Part shown: positions 9,158-18,993 of the stretch, piece after piece
Position numbering within the stretch: the stretch's first letter is position 1
Layout: every line of letters starts with the position of its first letter
Source: Caldisericales bacterium
Lineage (GTDB): Bacteria; Caldisericota; Caldisericia; JAAYUI01
Length of the DNA: 64,000 bases
Direction: 5' to 3'
Assembly: GCA_022707885.1 (NCBI GenBank)
Contig: JAKIZT010000003.1
Location: 109,869-173,868, forward strand
Translations under genes and position numbers: made by a program
Notes under the pieces: generated by a model
Database searches by the model: none
What the model was told of the DNA's origin: nothing
The model's input: only the letters and a program-made list of their open reading frames with translations

Positions 9158-12100
9158 ATGAGAAAGCTCTTGGCTACAATGCTAACGCTCGCGGTGGCGC
9201 TCACCGTGGTTCCGTTTTTTGGCGGAATGCCACAGGCTTATGCCGAAACAAAAAACATACTTTTTGCGGTAGTCAGATGGTCTCCGCTTGGCCAGGACAG
9301 GAGCGGCCAGCCACTCTCCGGCAGGGTCGTTCCATGGACTTCCGGCGACGTTTCCACCTGGTGGGGCAGGCAGCAGTTTCCGATGCCGTCCCAGCCAAGG
9401 TACTGGTCGGAAGTTTATCTTACCGTTATTGGTGCAGGCGGCCAGTCCACCGAAAAAGACAAGATGAACTGCATCCTGGACTCAAACGGCAATATCTGGT
9501 TTGACCCTGATGGCTATTTCCACAATGCTGCCGAAAGAGCAAGACCAGACCCGCCAGGCCAGTGCTACGACTACAACTTCAAGACAGACAACACCCCTGC
9601 CAACAATACGCAAGGCCCATACAGGGTCGGCGACTATGCAAACTTTTTCCACAACAAGGGTTACTGGTTCACGCCGATCAGCCACCAGCATGGCCCATAC
9701 ACCTTCCCGCGCAATTTTTCAGGAAGGCTGTTTAAGCTGGGGCAAGCTGCGCTTCCTGGCAACGGAATGGCCCTTGTCATGTCAGAGACCTTCCTTGCCT
9801 CTTGCGACCCGAACACCTCCTACAACCTCTCGGTTGAAACTGACATGTGGGAAGGCGTCAATCCGGCCGTTACCGCCGCTTCGATCTTTGACCCAGAGAA
9901 CCCGACACTCAGGAGATCGCAGAGAATCCAGAAATCAACCGTGCTTGGCCCGACTGGCCTGGATTTCCAGGTGCCGGCAACCACTTTCTTCAATGTGAAG
10001 CCGTCCTACAGGAGCTACATAGGCATTGAGATCTTCAGGGATTCTGGTGAAAACAACATCAACAACCCGCAAGGCCAGTGCTTTGCACAAAACCTTTCCG
10101 ATGACTACAAGGCGTTGTATGCCTGCGAAGACTTCATTGGCGCCTCAAATTCCGGAGTGAATGACTCCGATGCTGGCCTCCCACTCAAACCCTTCCCGGC
10201 AAGTTTCAGGTATTACGACAGCGGCGGAACCGGTTTTGGCTGTGGCGAGCCGATATATGACAACCTTAACACTGCCCAGGACCCATTCATGAATGATATC
10301 GTCAACCCTGGTGACAAGCGTATGACCACTGTAACATTCAGTGTTGGCGGCGCCATTGTCACCTATGAGGCTGGCTCGTATGTTTCAGCCGGTGATGTCG
10401 ATAATGGCTATATTATTCGTCCATTCACAAACGTTGGCTGGTTTGATGCCAACAATAACAACGAATTTGAAGAGGGTGAATGGATTTATCAGGACAATGA
10501 TCTTTCCAACTCCGTAACTGCCGGTGATATTCGTCTGACAGTGGTCAACAAAAATGGCAACACCTATCAGTGTGGAACGGTTGTTGCCGGCCCGGAGCTT
10601 TACATAAGGAGCTATCCGGTTTCCGGTATAACTGTTGGAAGGTGTGGTAATTTCCGCTTCATGGACATGGAAGTCCTGCCGGGTGTTGCACCTGTGCAGG
10701 TGAATGTTTCGAGACCGTTCAAGGTCGAGCAGACCTCGGAAGTCAACCTGACAATGAATCCTGCCCCGGACGAGGGCAGAATAGCCTACATAGTGCTGAC
10801 CGATGCCTCAGGCCAGAGAAATGTTGCCGGAACAATAACCAAGGACCGCCCGAGGGCAACTGTCCAGATAACTCCCTATGAGGGCTCTTGTGATGAATTT
10901 GGCAGGATCCACCCGTATCTTATAGAGGTTTATTATGAAAAGGGCACTGGCAGACCCCAGGACATTGGTTGGGGAGGCCCGCCGGATGGAACTTACGGGT
11001 ACTGGGTTGTTCCTTCTCCGCAGATACTTAACAACACCATCATTCCGAACAACTATGACTGCTATCTGGCAAAAGAGTTCACGGTGGAGCCCGAAGACAT
11101 GTATTTTGACTGCAGCACCGTCTGCCTTACAAACATCTCGACCCGCTACCCGAACTTTGTTTTGACCCTCAAGGATTTTGACAACCCGTACGATGTGAAT
11201 GACCTCAATGGAGTCAATATCTCAACCACAGCTTCTGCAGGTAACATCATTGCATACTACAACTGCACGGGGGCCGGCATCGACTGGATGTTTACTGCTG
11301 GCACCGGCGCAAACAGGTATATCGTTCAGGTCAACAAGGATGGCACGTACTATTACTGGGCCTGGAACGACAACCAGAGCCCGACACCAGGCATTGGTGC
11401 CGTTGGCGCACTCGACCAGGAAGACACTGTTGTCGGGCCGACGCAGGGCAATATCAATTCAGGCAGTCTTGTTGACATGGATTGCTCTGGAAGATTTGCA
11501 GAATGCGATATCTGTGGCCAGGGCTTCGAAAAAATGGGTGTTGTGACCAAAGGCGACACATGGGGACAGTTTGACGGTGTCAACCTCCCGGTCATCGAAA
11601 CCTATGGCGTGCCGTGCTTTGTTACCACATACAAGACGACCCCGTGGGCTGATCCGGGTGGAAGCATCATGGTGGCCTGCTGGCCGCCAGACCGCACCTC
11701 CAGCCTGAATGTAAGGGTGCACACTGATAATGCTCTCTGGGACTACAACAGCACAATCACCCACCCACCATATTTTATCACCTCGCCTGCCAAGGGCACT
11801 GATTATTGCGGTGTCCACGTCATTCCACCAACTGCCTCCGGTGGAGGTGGTGGTGGAGGCGGAGGCGGTGGTGGGGGTGGAGGAGGCGGTGGAGGTGGAG
11901 GTGGTGGCTCCGGTGGTTATGGAGACATAAACTTCGTCGAATTTACCGCAATTGACCACGCCCTTCAGTACTCCAGCGTCAACTACACCTCTGGATCTGG
12001 TGCCTTATCCAGGATGCCACCTCCAGCCGCGCAGATACAGTCGCCGTATGACCCCGTCCTTTCGAATCTTGTCAGGGAGTTCAGGGCTTATCCTGGCGGA

Positions 12101-15100
12101 CAGACACACCCGATCAGGGTGCAAGGTGGAATGGGTGATGGAAGGAACGCATATCCTGCCATATTCCGTGACCAGGTGTGGAAGCTCGGAACCGAGTTCC
12201 TGCCGCTGACCGATTATGGCATCTTCTTCATGCTCACAAATGCAAGGAGCGAGTTCCTCTCGTTCAATGCAACGGACAATGACCACAAGATACAGTGGAT
12301 AGAAATAACAGGGCCATTCATGACGCCGAGGTTCCCAATCACCGACTACACATACAACGGCCTCAGGAATGTGCCGGTGCAATATGATTATTCTGGCAGG
12401 ATTGTGGTTGACCAGACCAACTGGAGGGATTACGAGCTTGCCCCGCAGGACTTCACCAGGATCATAAGCCCTGGATTCAGGGACCGCTATGTCTACCAGC
12501 AGGCCAACCAGAGGCTCCTCCAGAGCAGAAGACTGGACTACTCGATGGTCAATGGTAACGTCTTTGTCTTTGACGAGATGATTCCTGTTGACAGAGGTGT
12601 CATAAGGATCGAAGTCAAGCTGGCAAACGGCCAGTCAAGGATCTGGGAAGACTGCTGCCAGGAATACAGGATACAGGGAATCCCGGTCCACGGACTCCAC
12701 ATAGAAGGTGCCCCCGGGACACTCGGAATCATTGCCGACAACGTCCTTGATGTCAAAATCACCGAATGGGAAGACATCCAGGTGGTCAGGGAATGCAACG
12801 ATGCAATGGCCTACGTCTGGCAGGACAGAGGTGTCCTCCAGCAGATGGGCGGCAATATCTTCTTTGGCGCAGGTGATGGCTGGGTGACAAACGGCCCGTC
12901 CTCTTCGGTTGGCTCCGGCTCTGCTGGTGCTTTCAGCAGTGACATGGACCTGAATGGTGACGGAAGGATTTCCTTCGATGCCTATGAAACCGAGCTCATT
13001 GGCGCCTACAACCTTGCAACCAACAGCTGGGTGGGCGGCATCATCGATGCAAGGACTTACCAGCGCAACAACGGCAGGTATGTCTTTGACATGAGCCTTT
13101 CAAATGGTTGCAGGATTGAAGATGCCGGCCTTGATTTCAACAATGACCATGTCATTGCAGAGGATGAGAGATTGCCGGTCAACCTGACTGTTTACAAATA
13201 CTATGATGACAACAACGACAGGAGCTTTGCCCCTCTCTGGAATGTCCCTGGAACCAGGCAGTACTATTCGCATGAGGTCTACCTTGCCGGCCAGGTGAGC
13301 ATGTATCCGGAGCCAGGTGGTGGAGTATCCAAGGATCCCAATATCATCATTGAAGTCAATCCAGGCATTGTGACCGCTGGTGTTTCCCCCGAGGTCGTCA
13401 ATTCAAACCAGCCCCTGACCTTTACCATAAAGGACATAAACGGCAGGCCAGTCGACCTTACAAAGGGTGGAAAGCTGAAACCGGAAGAGGCGGTCAGCTT
13501 CATATCCGATGTCAGACCGGAACGCGTTGGTGCCTACTACTGGACAGTCACCTCGCTGCGCAACAAGGACGGCACGATATCGGACAACGAGCACCTGTTT
13601 GGCGAGTTCAAGCCGATAGGCTATGACTTCTCGCAAGCTTCCAAGGGAATATATAAATTCACGGGTTTTGTGGCCAATGACGAGGGTGAAATACAGATAA
13701 AGGTGCGCTCGTCAGACTACAAGAGCTGGGGCGTGGGCTCGATTAAAGTTGCAAGGCCAAAGGTGACCTACTCGATAACCAATGTGGCAACAGGCGATGC
13801 TGTCACAATGAAGTGGCCAGAGGAGCCAGAGGCCTGCATGACCGGTCTTGACCGCCGCATCTACAAGGTTGTTGCGACACTCAAGGACGCACAGGGCCAG
13901 TTGCTCAAGGGCTCGTCAAAACTGCCTGGCAAGTATGGCTCTTCGACAGATTTTGTCAGGTTTACCCCATTCCTTGTCCTTGATGCCGGTGCCGATCCGG
14001 AAAAACTGACGTACTTCAACAGGTTCGGGATTTCATCAACAGGCGAAATCTCCTCCACTTCAAACCTCGTCAAGCCAATGTCTGTCAGGTACAAGACGAG
14101 CGCAAAGCTCGATGGTTCAACAATAGACCTGAAGAGCTGGGGCAAGGGTTGCGTGTACAACTCAGAGATTGCAGGCAACTACTTCTTCTCCGATTTTAAC
14201 GGTGATTCTAGGATTGATTACAAGGACTCGCTCAACCCGGACGAAAATGGAAATGTCACCTTCTACGTCTTTGCTGATCAGGTGTTTATGGTTGGCGGCC
14301 TGCTCGGTGCCAACAAGGCATCGGTCATCAAAGGAGACGTTGCCGGTGACGCCCCAAGGTCGCAGTCAATGGCCTTCAATCCTCTCCTGAGATACAAAGG
14401 TGATGGCACATTCGCACTCGACTGGGACACCCCGTCAGTAGCCAATGTCCCGATAAAGCAGCCTGTAATAAGGCTCTATGACCAGAACGTCGGCGACGAA
14501 CTCTCCACAGGGTTCCTGTCTCCGTCCAATTACGACCTTGCCTATGGCACCGACAATGTCTTTGTGGCAAGGGTGACGCCAGCATGCCAGAAGGAAACAG
14601 ACCCGATAAAGCCGGGTGGAATAATTGAAGTCGCAAGCGTGGGCGCAAAGTCTGAAGTAAAGACCAGTGTCGAGACCACCCAGAGCAAGGTTGATCCAAA
14701 AGCCGCCGAGGCCATTGTTCACTACACGCCGGCAAGCAACACCGGCACATCGGTTGCGACCCTCAGCTACAAGGCAAGGGCCACATTCGGGGAAGATGTT
14801 GTCATAGCCCGCAAGTCGCTTGAATTTGATGTCGCAAAGGGCGCAAGCCTCAATGTTGTCTACACTGGCACCTTCTACCCCGGACTCCAGAAGAAGATTG
14901 CTGTCACGGTTGAAGATGTCGCCTCCAGGGCACCACTTTCCAATGTTACTGTAACGGTGCAGGGAGCAGGCGTCATGATGGAAGCCAAGACAGGGCCAAA
15001 GGGCGAAGTTGAGTTTGATGTCCTTCCAACAAAGCCGGGCAAGATAGTCGTCAGGCTGGACAGCGGGACATACATAACGGTGAACCCGCAGGTCATAGAA

Positions 15101-15985
15101 GTTGTTTCACCTGTCGCCCCGCCACCGCTTGAGCTTGAAGAAGTGCCATCACTTACAAAAGAAGACCAGATAACAATCAGGGGCAAGACAAACTCCGAGG
15201 CAGTGGTCTCTGTTGGTGGAAACCCGGTGAGTGTTGGCGCTGATGGCGTGTTCTTTGTTACTGTCACACTCAAGGAAGGCTTAAATGAGATCGAGGTCAT
15301 TGCCGCCAACCCAGTTGGCACAAAGATTTCCAAGAAGATCACCATCACAAAAGACACGACCCCGCCAGTAATTGAGTTTGTCCAGCCAAAGACAAAGCTT
15401 GTGAATGCAAAGCAGGTCGAGATTGAAGGCAACGCCAGCGAGAAGGCGAAACTGGCAATTGATGGAAAAATCATCGATGTCGGGCCTGGCAAGTTTGTGG
15501 TCACGCTCGACCTTGTTCTTGGCAAAAACACGTTCAGGTTTGAGGCAACTGATGCCCTTGGCAACCAGTCAAGACCGGCCATCGAGCTGTACAACTGGCA
15601 GATAAAGCTGGTCCAGATGAAGATAGGCAACGACATCATGCTGGTCGATGGCCAGATAAGCAAGCTTGATGTGGCACCCTATGTTGACCCGCAGACCAGC
15701 AGGACGCTTGTGCCTGTCAGGGCGATTGCCCAGGCCTTTGGCGCGAAGGTGGACTGGAACGCCCAGGTAAAGCAGGTGACCATAACCCTTGGCAAAGACC
15801 TGATCATGATGACAATCGGTTCAAAGGTCGCCATTGTGAACGGAAAAATCTCCCAGCTCGAACAGCCGCCGCTGATAAAAGATGGCAGGACAGTCCTCCC
15901 GTTCAGGTTCATAGCCGAAGCGCTTGGCGCAGAGGTGCAGTGGAATGGCGACGAGAAGACGATAACGATGACCAGATACTACTAG
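9158..15985 (+). CDS. Giant secreted multidomain protein with poly-Gly and stalk domains
   Basis: The product has 2275 residues. The ATG at 9158 follows aaaggag and opens a signal peptide (MRKLLATMLT...AYAETK); an upstream GTG in frame would spoil it. The first 890 residues are Gly/Asn/aromatic-rich with no named domain. Around residues 895-917 lies a run of about 23 Gly. Loops resembling calcium-binding EF-hand/dockerin sites recur (DLNGDGRISFDAYE, DFNNDHVIAEDE, DFNGDSRIDYKD). Near residues 1900-2140 are Ig-like and carboxypeptidase-regulatory-like modules (VTVQGAGV..., KGKTNSEAVVSVGG). The last 125 residues are a two-part copper-amine-oxidase-N-like stalk domain (SRTLVPVRAIAQAFGA, GRTVLPFRFIAEALGA). 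It is probably a surface or matrix structural protein. Its function is unknown. Confidence 0.85.
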   Translation: MRKLLATMLTLAVALTVVPFFGGMPQAYAETKNILFAVVRWSPLGQDRSGQPLSGRVVPWTSGDVSTWWGRQQFPMPSQPRYWSEVYLTVIGAGGQSTEKDKMNCILDSNGNIWFDPDGYFHNAAERARPDPPGQCYDYNFKTDNTPANNTQGPYRVGDYANFFHNKGYWFTPISHQHGPYTFPRNFSGRLFKLGQAALPGNGMALVMSETFLASCDPNTSYNLSVETDMWEGVNPAVTAASIFDPENPTLRRSQRIQKSTVLGPTGLDFQVPATTFFNVKPSYRSYIGIEIFRDSGENNINNPQGQCFAQNLSDDYKALYACEDFIGASNSGVNDSDAGLPLKPFPASFRYYDSGGTGFGCGEPIYDNLNTAQDPFMNDIVNPGDKRMTTVTFSVGGAIVTYEAGSYVSAGDVDNGYIIRPFTNVGWFDANNNNEFEEGEWIYQDNDLSNSVTAGDIRLTVVNKNGNTYQCGTVVAGPELYIRSYPVSGITVGRCGNFRFMDMEVLPGVAPVQVNVSRPFKVEQTSEVNLTMNPAPDEGRIAYIVLTDASGQRNVAGTITKDRPRATVQITPYEGSCDEFGRIHPYLIEVYYEKGTGRPQDIGWGGPPDGTYGYWVVPSPQILNNTIIPNNYDCYLAKEFTVEPEDMYFDCSTVCLTNISTRYPNFVLTLKDFDNPYDVNDLNGVNISTTASAGNIIAYYNCTGAGIDWMFTAGTGANRYIVQVNKDGTYYYWAWNDNQSPTPGIGAVGALDQEDTVVGPTQGNINSGSLVDMDCSGRFAECDICGQGFEKMGVVTKGDTWGQFDGVNLPVIETYGVPCFVTTYKTTPWADPGGSIMVACWPPDRTSSLNVRVHTDNALWDYNSTITHPPYFITSPAKGTDYCGVHVIPPTASGGGGGGGGGGGGGGGGGGGGGGGSGGYGDINFVEFTAIDHALQYSSVNYTSGSGALSRMPPPAAQIQSPYDPVLSNLVREFRAYPGGQTHPIRVQGGMGDGRNAYPAIFRDQVWKLGTEFLPLTDYGIFFMLTNARSEFLSFNATDNDHKIQWIEITGPFMTPRFPITDYTYNGLRNVPVQYDYSGRIVVDQTNWRDYELAPQDFTRIISPGFRDRYVYQQANQRLLQSRRLDYSMVNGNVFVFDEMIPVDRGVIRIEVKLANGQSRIWEDCCQEYRIQGIPVHGLHIEGAPGTLGIIADNVLDVKITEWEDIQVVRECNDAMAYVWQDRGVLQQMGGNIFFGAGDGWVTNGPSSSVGSGSAGAFSSDMDLNGDGRISFDAYETELIGAYNLATNSWVGGIIDARTYQRNNGRYVFDMSLSNGCRIEDAGLDFNNDHVIAEDERLPVNLTVYKYYDDNNDRSFAPLWNVPGTRQYYSHEVYLAGQVSMYPEPGGGVSKDPNIIIEVNPGIVTAGVSPEVVNSNQPLTFTIKDINGRPVDLTKGGKLKPEEAVSFISDVRPERVGAYYWTVTSLRNKDGTISDNEHLFGEFKPIGYDFSQASKGIYKFTGFVANDEGEIQIKVRSSDYKSWGVGSIKVARPKVTYSITNVATGDAVTMKWPEEPEACMTGLDRRIYKVVATLKDAQGQLLKGSSKLPGKYGSSTDFVRFTPFLVLDAGADPEKLTYFNRFGISSTGEISSTSNLVKPMSVRYKTSAKLDGSTIDLKSWGKGCVYNSEIAGNYFFSDFNGDSRIDYKDSLNPDENGNVTFYVFADQVFMVGGLLGANKASVIKGDVAGDAPRSQSMAFNPLLRYKGDGTFALDWDTPSVANVPIKQPVIRLYDQNVGDELSTGFLSPSNYDLAYGTDNVFVARVTPACQKETDPIKPGGIIEVASVGAKSEVKTSVETTQSKVDPKAAEAIVHYTPASNTGTSVATLSYKARATFGEDVVIARKSLEFDVAKGASLNVVYTGTFYPGLQKKIAVTVEDVASRAPLSNVTVTVQGAGVMMEAKTGPKGEVEFDVLPTKPGKIVVRLDSGTYITVNPQVIEVVSPVAPPPLELEEVPSLTKEDQITIRGKTNSEAVVSVGGNPVSVGADGVFFVTVTLKEGLNEIEVIAANPVGTKISKKITITKDTTPPVIEFVQPKTKLVNAKQVEIEGNASEKAKLAIDGKIIDVGPGKFVVTLDLVLGKNTFRFEATDALGNQSRPAIELYNWQIKLVQMKIGNDIMLVDGQISKLDVAPYVDPQTSRTLVPVRAIAQAFGAKVDWNAQVKQVTITLGKDLIMMTIGSKVAIVNGKISQLEQPPLIKDGRTVLPFRFIAEALGAEVQWNGDEKTITMTRYY
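11840..11908 (+). repeat. Poly-glycine coding tract (about 23 GGN codons)
   Basis: A run of about 23 consecutive GGN codons using all four glycine codons, flanked by Ser-Gly. It probably forms a flexible hinge between the N- and C-terminal halves of the giant protein. The mixed codons argue against simple triplet slippage. Confidence 0.95.
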
Positions 15986-16004
15986 AATTCCTCCTTTTGG
16001 TTGG

Positions 16005-16033
16005 AAGGGGCGGAGAAATCCGCCCCTTTTTGT
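16005..16033 (+). terminator. Rho-independent terminator of the giant protein gene
   Basis: A ten-pair stem (aaggggcgga/tccgcccctt) with a GAAA loop and T-rich tail begins 19 bases after the stop codon. Confidence 0.93.
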
Positions 16034-16056
16034 TTTTGGGAACTATTTGCTATAAT
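16030..16056 (+). promoter_or_regulatory. Promoter of the small zinc-ribbon gene
   Basis: A consensus -10 TATAAT (16051-16056) with a weak -35 inside the T tail of the preceding terminator (TTGTTT 16030-16035, spacer 15). The gene starts 22 bases downstream with a strong SD (gaggagga). Confidence 0.55.
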
Positions 16057-16078
16057 AAAAATAAAAAGAGGAGGAGAG

Positions 16079-16231
16079 ATGGTTTGCACAATAAAGGCTG
16101 GTGAAACCGCCCCACAGACTGGCTACTACGCCTGCAAGAAATGCGGATACAAAATCATGGTCCAGGAGGGCAAACCTGTTCCCGCCTGCCCAGCCTGCTC
16201 GCATGACATTCTTGTGTACGAGAGCGAGTGA
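16079..16231 (+). CDS. Small zinc-ribbon protein (50 aa)
   Basis: The start is fixed by aggaggag six bases before the ATG. The product has two CxxC pairs (CKKCGYK and CPACSHD, about 18 residues apart), a rubredoxin-like zinc ribbon. It opens with VCTIKAGETAPQTGYYAC, similar to the small zinc-ribbon modules found alone or fused in many bacteria. Such proteins bind zinc or iron; the role here is unknown. It has its own TATAAT promoter and is convergent with the next gene. Confidence 0.8.
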   Translation: MVCTIKAGETAPQTGYYACKKCGYKIMVQEGKPVPACPACSHDILVYESE

Positions 16232-16285
16232 GAATCAGTATTTTTCTATTCTAGTCACAGAGGCAGAGACTGGTAGCGGGAATTT

Positions 16286-17641
16286 TTAGTCTTCCGCCAT
16301 TTCCTTGAAACGGTAAACCCCGTGGTCCGTGTAAAAATATGCAACTCTAGATAATGGTTCAAAAATGTTATTGTAATTCTTCAGAACACAACCTTTTGGT
16401 TTACCAAAGACAAGTCCTTCCATCGAAGCAATGAGATGGTATGGTCTATTGTTTTTTTCGACATTCGAAATCAAAAATGGTCTAAAACCAAAAGGTGTAT
16501 TTTTAATGAGCAATATATAGCTTTCATAGTAATGAATATATTCAAAACCTGAATTGTATTTGTCTTTTAGAATAATCCTTGATTTGTAAACACTTTCTTG
16601 ATCGTGTTTTTGTTGTTCAGGTACGTTAAGAACAAAACCATCCTTGCAGATAAGGTAATCTCCACTTAGAAATGAACATTTGACATCTTCAAAAGGTGCC
16701 ATCCCAAAGTAGTTACTGATATAATGATCAAGGTAATATGCGTGTGACCCATCAAGGAAACATCCTCGAGAATTTAGAGAGGCTTTGGAAATGTCTCCTT
16801 TGTGTGGCAGCTTAATCATATTGTTTTCTTTGATACCTTTTGTTGTTATGTAATGAACAATAAGTTTTGATCCATCATACTGAACTAGTCGTCTTTCAAT
16901 AAGAAAGAAAGCAGATTTGATAGCAAATGTTTTTTTAAACACAACCTTACCATTTATGTCATAACAGATTATCGTTTTGTCGTCATTGGTCACGCAGGCA
17001 AAATTGCCTTCATTGAGTTCAAAATTTGCGAATTTTGTCCCTTCTGTTAGAAAAGTAATGGTTGATTGCGGGAATTTGTCGAACCTATTTTCAAAAGGCT
17101 CTTTGTTTTGGAGGATGGTAATATAGTTTTTTCCTTCATTTTGCGTCAGAAATAAATAATCTACCAAACTGTCCCCTGAGTAGCTGGCTTGAATTATGAT
17201 TTTGTGTTCTATTAGTTTTCCAGGTAGCTCAATTTCTTTTTCAATCTTGCTTAAATCCTGGTCTTTATATATTAAAATTTTCTCCCCAGATGAATAAATT
17301 GGATGGTAGTTTTCGTTTGCACTAATAGATGCAATGGAACTGCTCTTGTAAGATTCAAGCCCGCCAACATATTTCTGGCCGTAGACAGGTTGAAATCCGT
17401 CCATGTGCCAACTTTCAACAAATTCTTCTTTTGGCTGTATAGAATCCCACCATCGAAGCGCTTTTTCAATTTGTGGAGCAAAAGGTGGCAAAAACAAAAT
17501 GATTACCAATATTGCGATTGTTATTATTTTACCAGCAATTCTAATAAAAACTGGTTCACCATATGGTTCTGGAAAGTCCTCTTTTTCAAGTTCTTTTGCA
17601 TCCGGTATTTTTGTTTCTTTGTCTTCCATTTCCCCATCCAT
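16286..17641 (-). CDS. Membrane-anchored beta-propeller-like protein (paralog of 34139)
   Basis: The product has 451 residues: an acidic cytoplasmic N-terminus, one membrane helix (about residues 34-52), and an extracytoplasmic part of irregular beta repeats. It is a distant paralog of the 453-residue protein at 34139-35500. The two share the order of motifs (K-x-E-K-x-I-x-LPG, then a strand of the YITIL/YISVL type, then FxCVxxDxKxxxxxYxxNG). The gene is clearly more AT-rich than the operon upstream. Its promoter and SD lie in a 52-base element duplicated upstream of the 18984 gene. No known family was recognised. Confidence 0.7.
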   Translation of the reverse strand: MDGEMEDKETKIPDAKELEKEDFPEPYGEPVFIRIAGKIITIAILVIILFLPPFAPQIEKALRWWDSIQPKEEFVESWHMDGFQPVYGQKYVGGLESYKSSSIASISANENYHPIYSSGEKILIYKDQDLSKIEKEIELPGKLIEHKIIIQASYSGDSLVDYLFLTQNEGKNYITILQNKEPFENRFDKFPQSTITFLTEGTKFANFELNEGNFACVTNDDKTIICYDINGKVVFKKTFAIKSAFFLIERRLVQYDGSKLIVHYITTKGIKENNMIKLPHKGDISKASLNSRGCFLDGSHAYYLDHYISNYFGMAPFEDVKCSFLSGDYLICKDGFVLNVPEQQKHDQESVYKSRIILKDKYNSGFEYIHYYESYILLIKNTPFGFRPFLISNVEKNNRPYHLIASMEGLVFGKPKGCVLKNYNNIFEPLSRVAYFYTDHGVYRFKEMAED

Positions 17642-17692
17642 CGCGCCACCTCAAAGGGCAATATACAACAATCCATATTTTATAACAACAAG
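17641..17692 (-). repeat. Duplicated promoter/SD element, copy 1
   Basis: This 52-base block matches 18994-19045 at 50 positions. On the minus strand it holds TTGTTA (17683-17688), a 17-base spacer, TATATT (17660-17665) and the SD GAGGTG five bases before the ATG at 17641. It is therefore a whole promoter plus ribosome-binding site. Confidence 0.9.
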
Positions 17693-17763
17693 CAGGAGAT
17701 TGATTTTGAGTCATCTTTCCTGATATTTATAGTCCGTGTAAAAATATGCAACATTGTTAGATT
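17693..17763 (-). pseudogene. Remnant of the 3' end of a paralog of the 16286 gene
   Basis: A 21-base stretch at 17733-17753 is identical to 16325-16345, which encodes VAYFYTD near the C-terminus of the 16286 protein. On the minus strand it continues as an open frame (YKYQER) to a TGA. It lies between the stop of the 17764 gene and promoter copy 1. The simplest reading is the tail of a lost tandem copy. Confidence 0.5.
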
Positions 17764-18984
17764 TTATTTGCCAAATGACAAATAATATAGTTGTGAGATG
17801 GTGCTGCCATAGGGGGATTCTACCCAAATTACATTATTACAGTAAATCCTCGCAAGGCGTTTTTTCATAGACCCACTTGTTGGTTTATCAATGTATTTAC
17901 AGCTGATAGACCCATAATTGTCAACGTTCAATACCAATAAAACATTTTTTACGGTTAAAACTATATCCCTGGCTTGTGAGCATCCGCTATTGAGTTCAAT
18001 GGAACCAGGCATATTTATCTCAGAAAGATACTTATCAAGGCGAAGTATTTTTCTTGTAAAAGGATCATAACATATGACATTTGTATTATCACGATCGTCG
18101 CCCTGGGTGCTAAATATGAGCAGATCACTATCAGGGTTATTTATCATGTTAATATGAAGCCCCTTTTTCAATTGATAAATGTTGGTGTATTCGTGACCTT
18201 TAATATCATAACACATTACATTTACAATATCATTTGAAGTGGAACTGGATAAATAATAGACATAATTTTTTGTAACATGAGGATTGGATGCAAGAGAAGA
18301 AATATCTTGTGATATTTTCAAAGAGGTATTCTTGTCTAGATCATATAGAAATATAGAAGGATTGCCATCATTATCAACAGCTTCATACACTACTTGGTTG
18401 TGGGATAACCTGGGTGTAGTGGAAATACTTGCTTTTTGAGTAAGCAAGATGTATTTTGGCTGCATCTCTGATAAATCAACAACGTACGAGCACAGATTTT
18501 CATCGTTTGCTTCAAGATAAGTCACATAGCTATTATAAATATTGGCATTTTTCCAAGGCAATCTTTCCTTGGAGATTTTTATTTCAGAATGATTCTGATA
18601 AATTTTGCCACCTTTTATTGCAAATGAATTGGCTCCCTTTCCGTCAATATTAATCCAACAACAATGGGCTATCCCCAGATAAATGTTGTTATCGCCCGGC
18701 ATCTCCATCAAAGAATCATCAGTGGCGACTTCTATCAAGTTGCCTGTCATCGTATCAAAAGATAATATTTTGAAAACGGTGCCACTCTCATCTTTAGTAT
18801 GTTGGGACCAGACGATGTATCTGGAATTGATAAACGGATTATTTATCATATATTCAGATTTGAATATCACTTTTTTTGTGGGTAACATGTCGCTGGAACT
18901 CGTATTCTTCGGAGATGCCAATAGTGTTATTCCAACCAGGAGCGATATTGAATATTTATATATTGGTAAATGTTTTTCTGGCAT
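17764..18984 (-). CDS. Exported TolB/WD40-like propeller protein
   Basis: The 406-residue product has an N-terminal hydrophobic segment (about residues 10-25, signal peptide or anchor). It then shows repeated blades with motifs such as SRYIVWSQH, NPSIFLYDLDKN and TNVICYDPFTRKI, typical of TolB/DPP-like propellers. It resembles the exported protein at 45632-46873: both have a NNPDS/NCPDS segment and end with RxARIYxNxVxWxE. The ATG is 15 bases from the GAGGTG in promoter copy 2, a long spacing; a TAA lies just upstream in frame, so no earlier ATG is possible. It is AT-rich like its neighbour. The role is unknown. Confidence 0.7.
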   Translation of the reverse strand: MPEKHLPIYKYSISLLVGITLLASPKNTSSSDMLPTKKVIFKSEYMINNPFINSRYIVWSQHTKDESGTVFKILSFDTMTGNLIEVATDDSLMEMPGDNNIYLGIAHCCWINIDGKGANSFAIKGGKIYQNHSEIKISKERLPWKNANIYNSYVTYLEANDENLCSYVVDLSEMQPKYILLTQKASISTTPRLSHNQVVYEAVDNDGNPSIFLYDLDKNTSLKISQDISSLASNPHVTKNYVYYLSSSTSNDIVNVMCYDIKGHEYTNIYQLKKGLHINMINNPDSDLLIFSTQGDDRDNTNVICYDPFTRKILRLDKYLSEINMPGSIELNSGCSQARDIVLTVKNVLLVLNVDNYGSISCKYIDKPTSGSMKKRLARIYCNNVIWVESPYGSTISQLYYLSFGK

Positions 18985-18993
18985 TAGTTATTG

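Noticed and set aside
14875..15663. A 262-residue minus-strand frame within the giant protein gene
   Set aside because: Ser/Thr/Phe-rich shadow with no SD or recognisable domain; the plus strand encodes Ig-like modules and the stalk domain.
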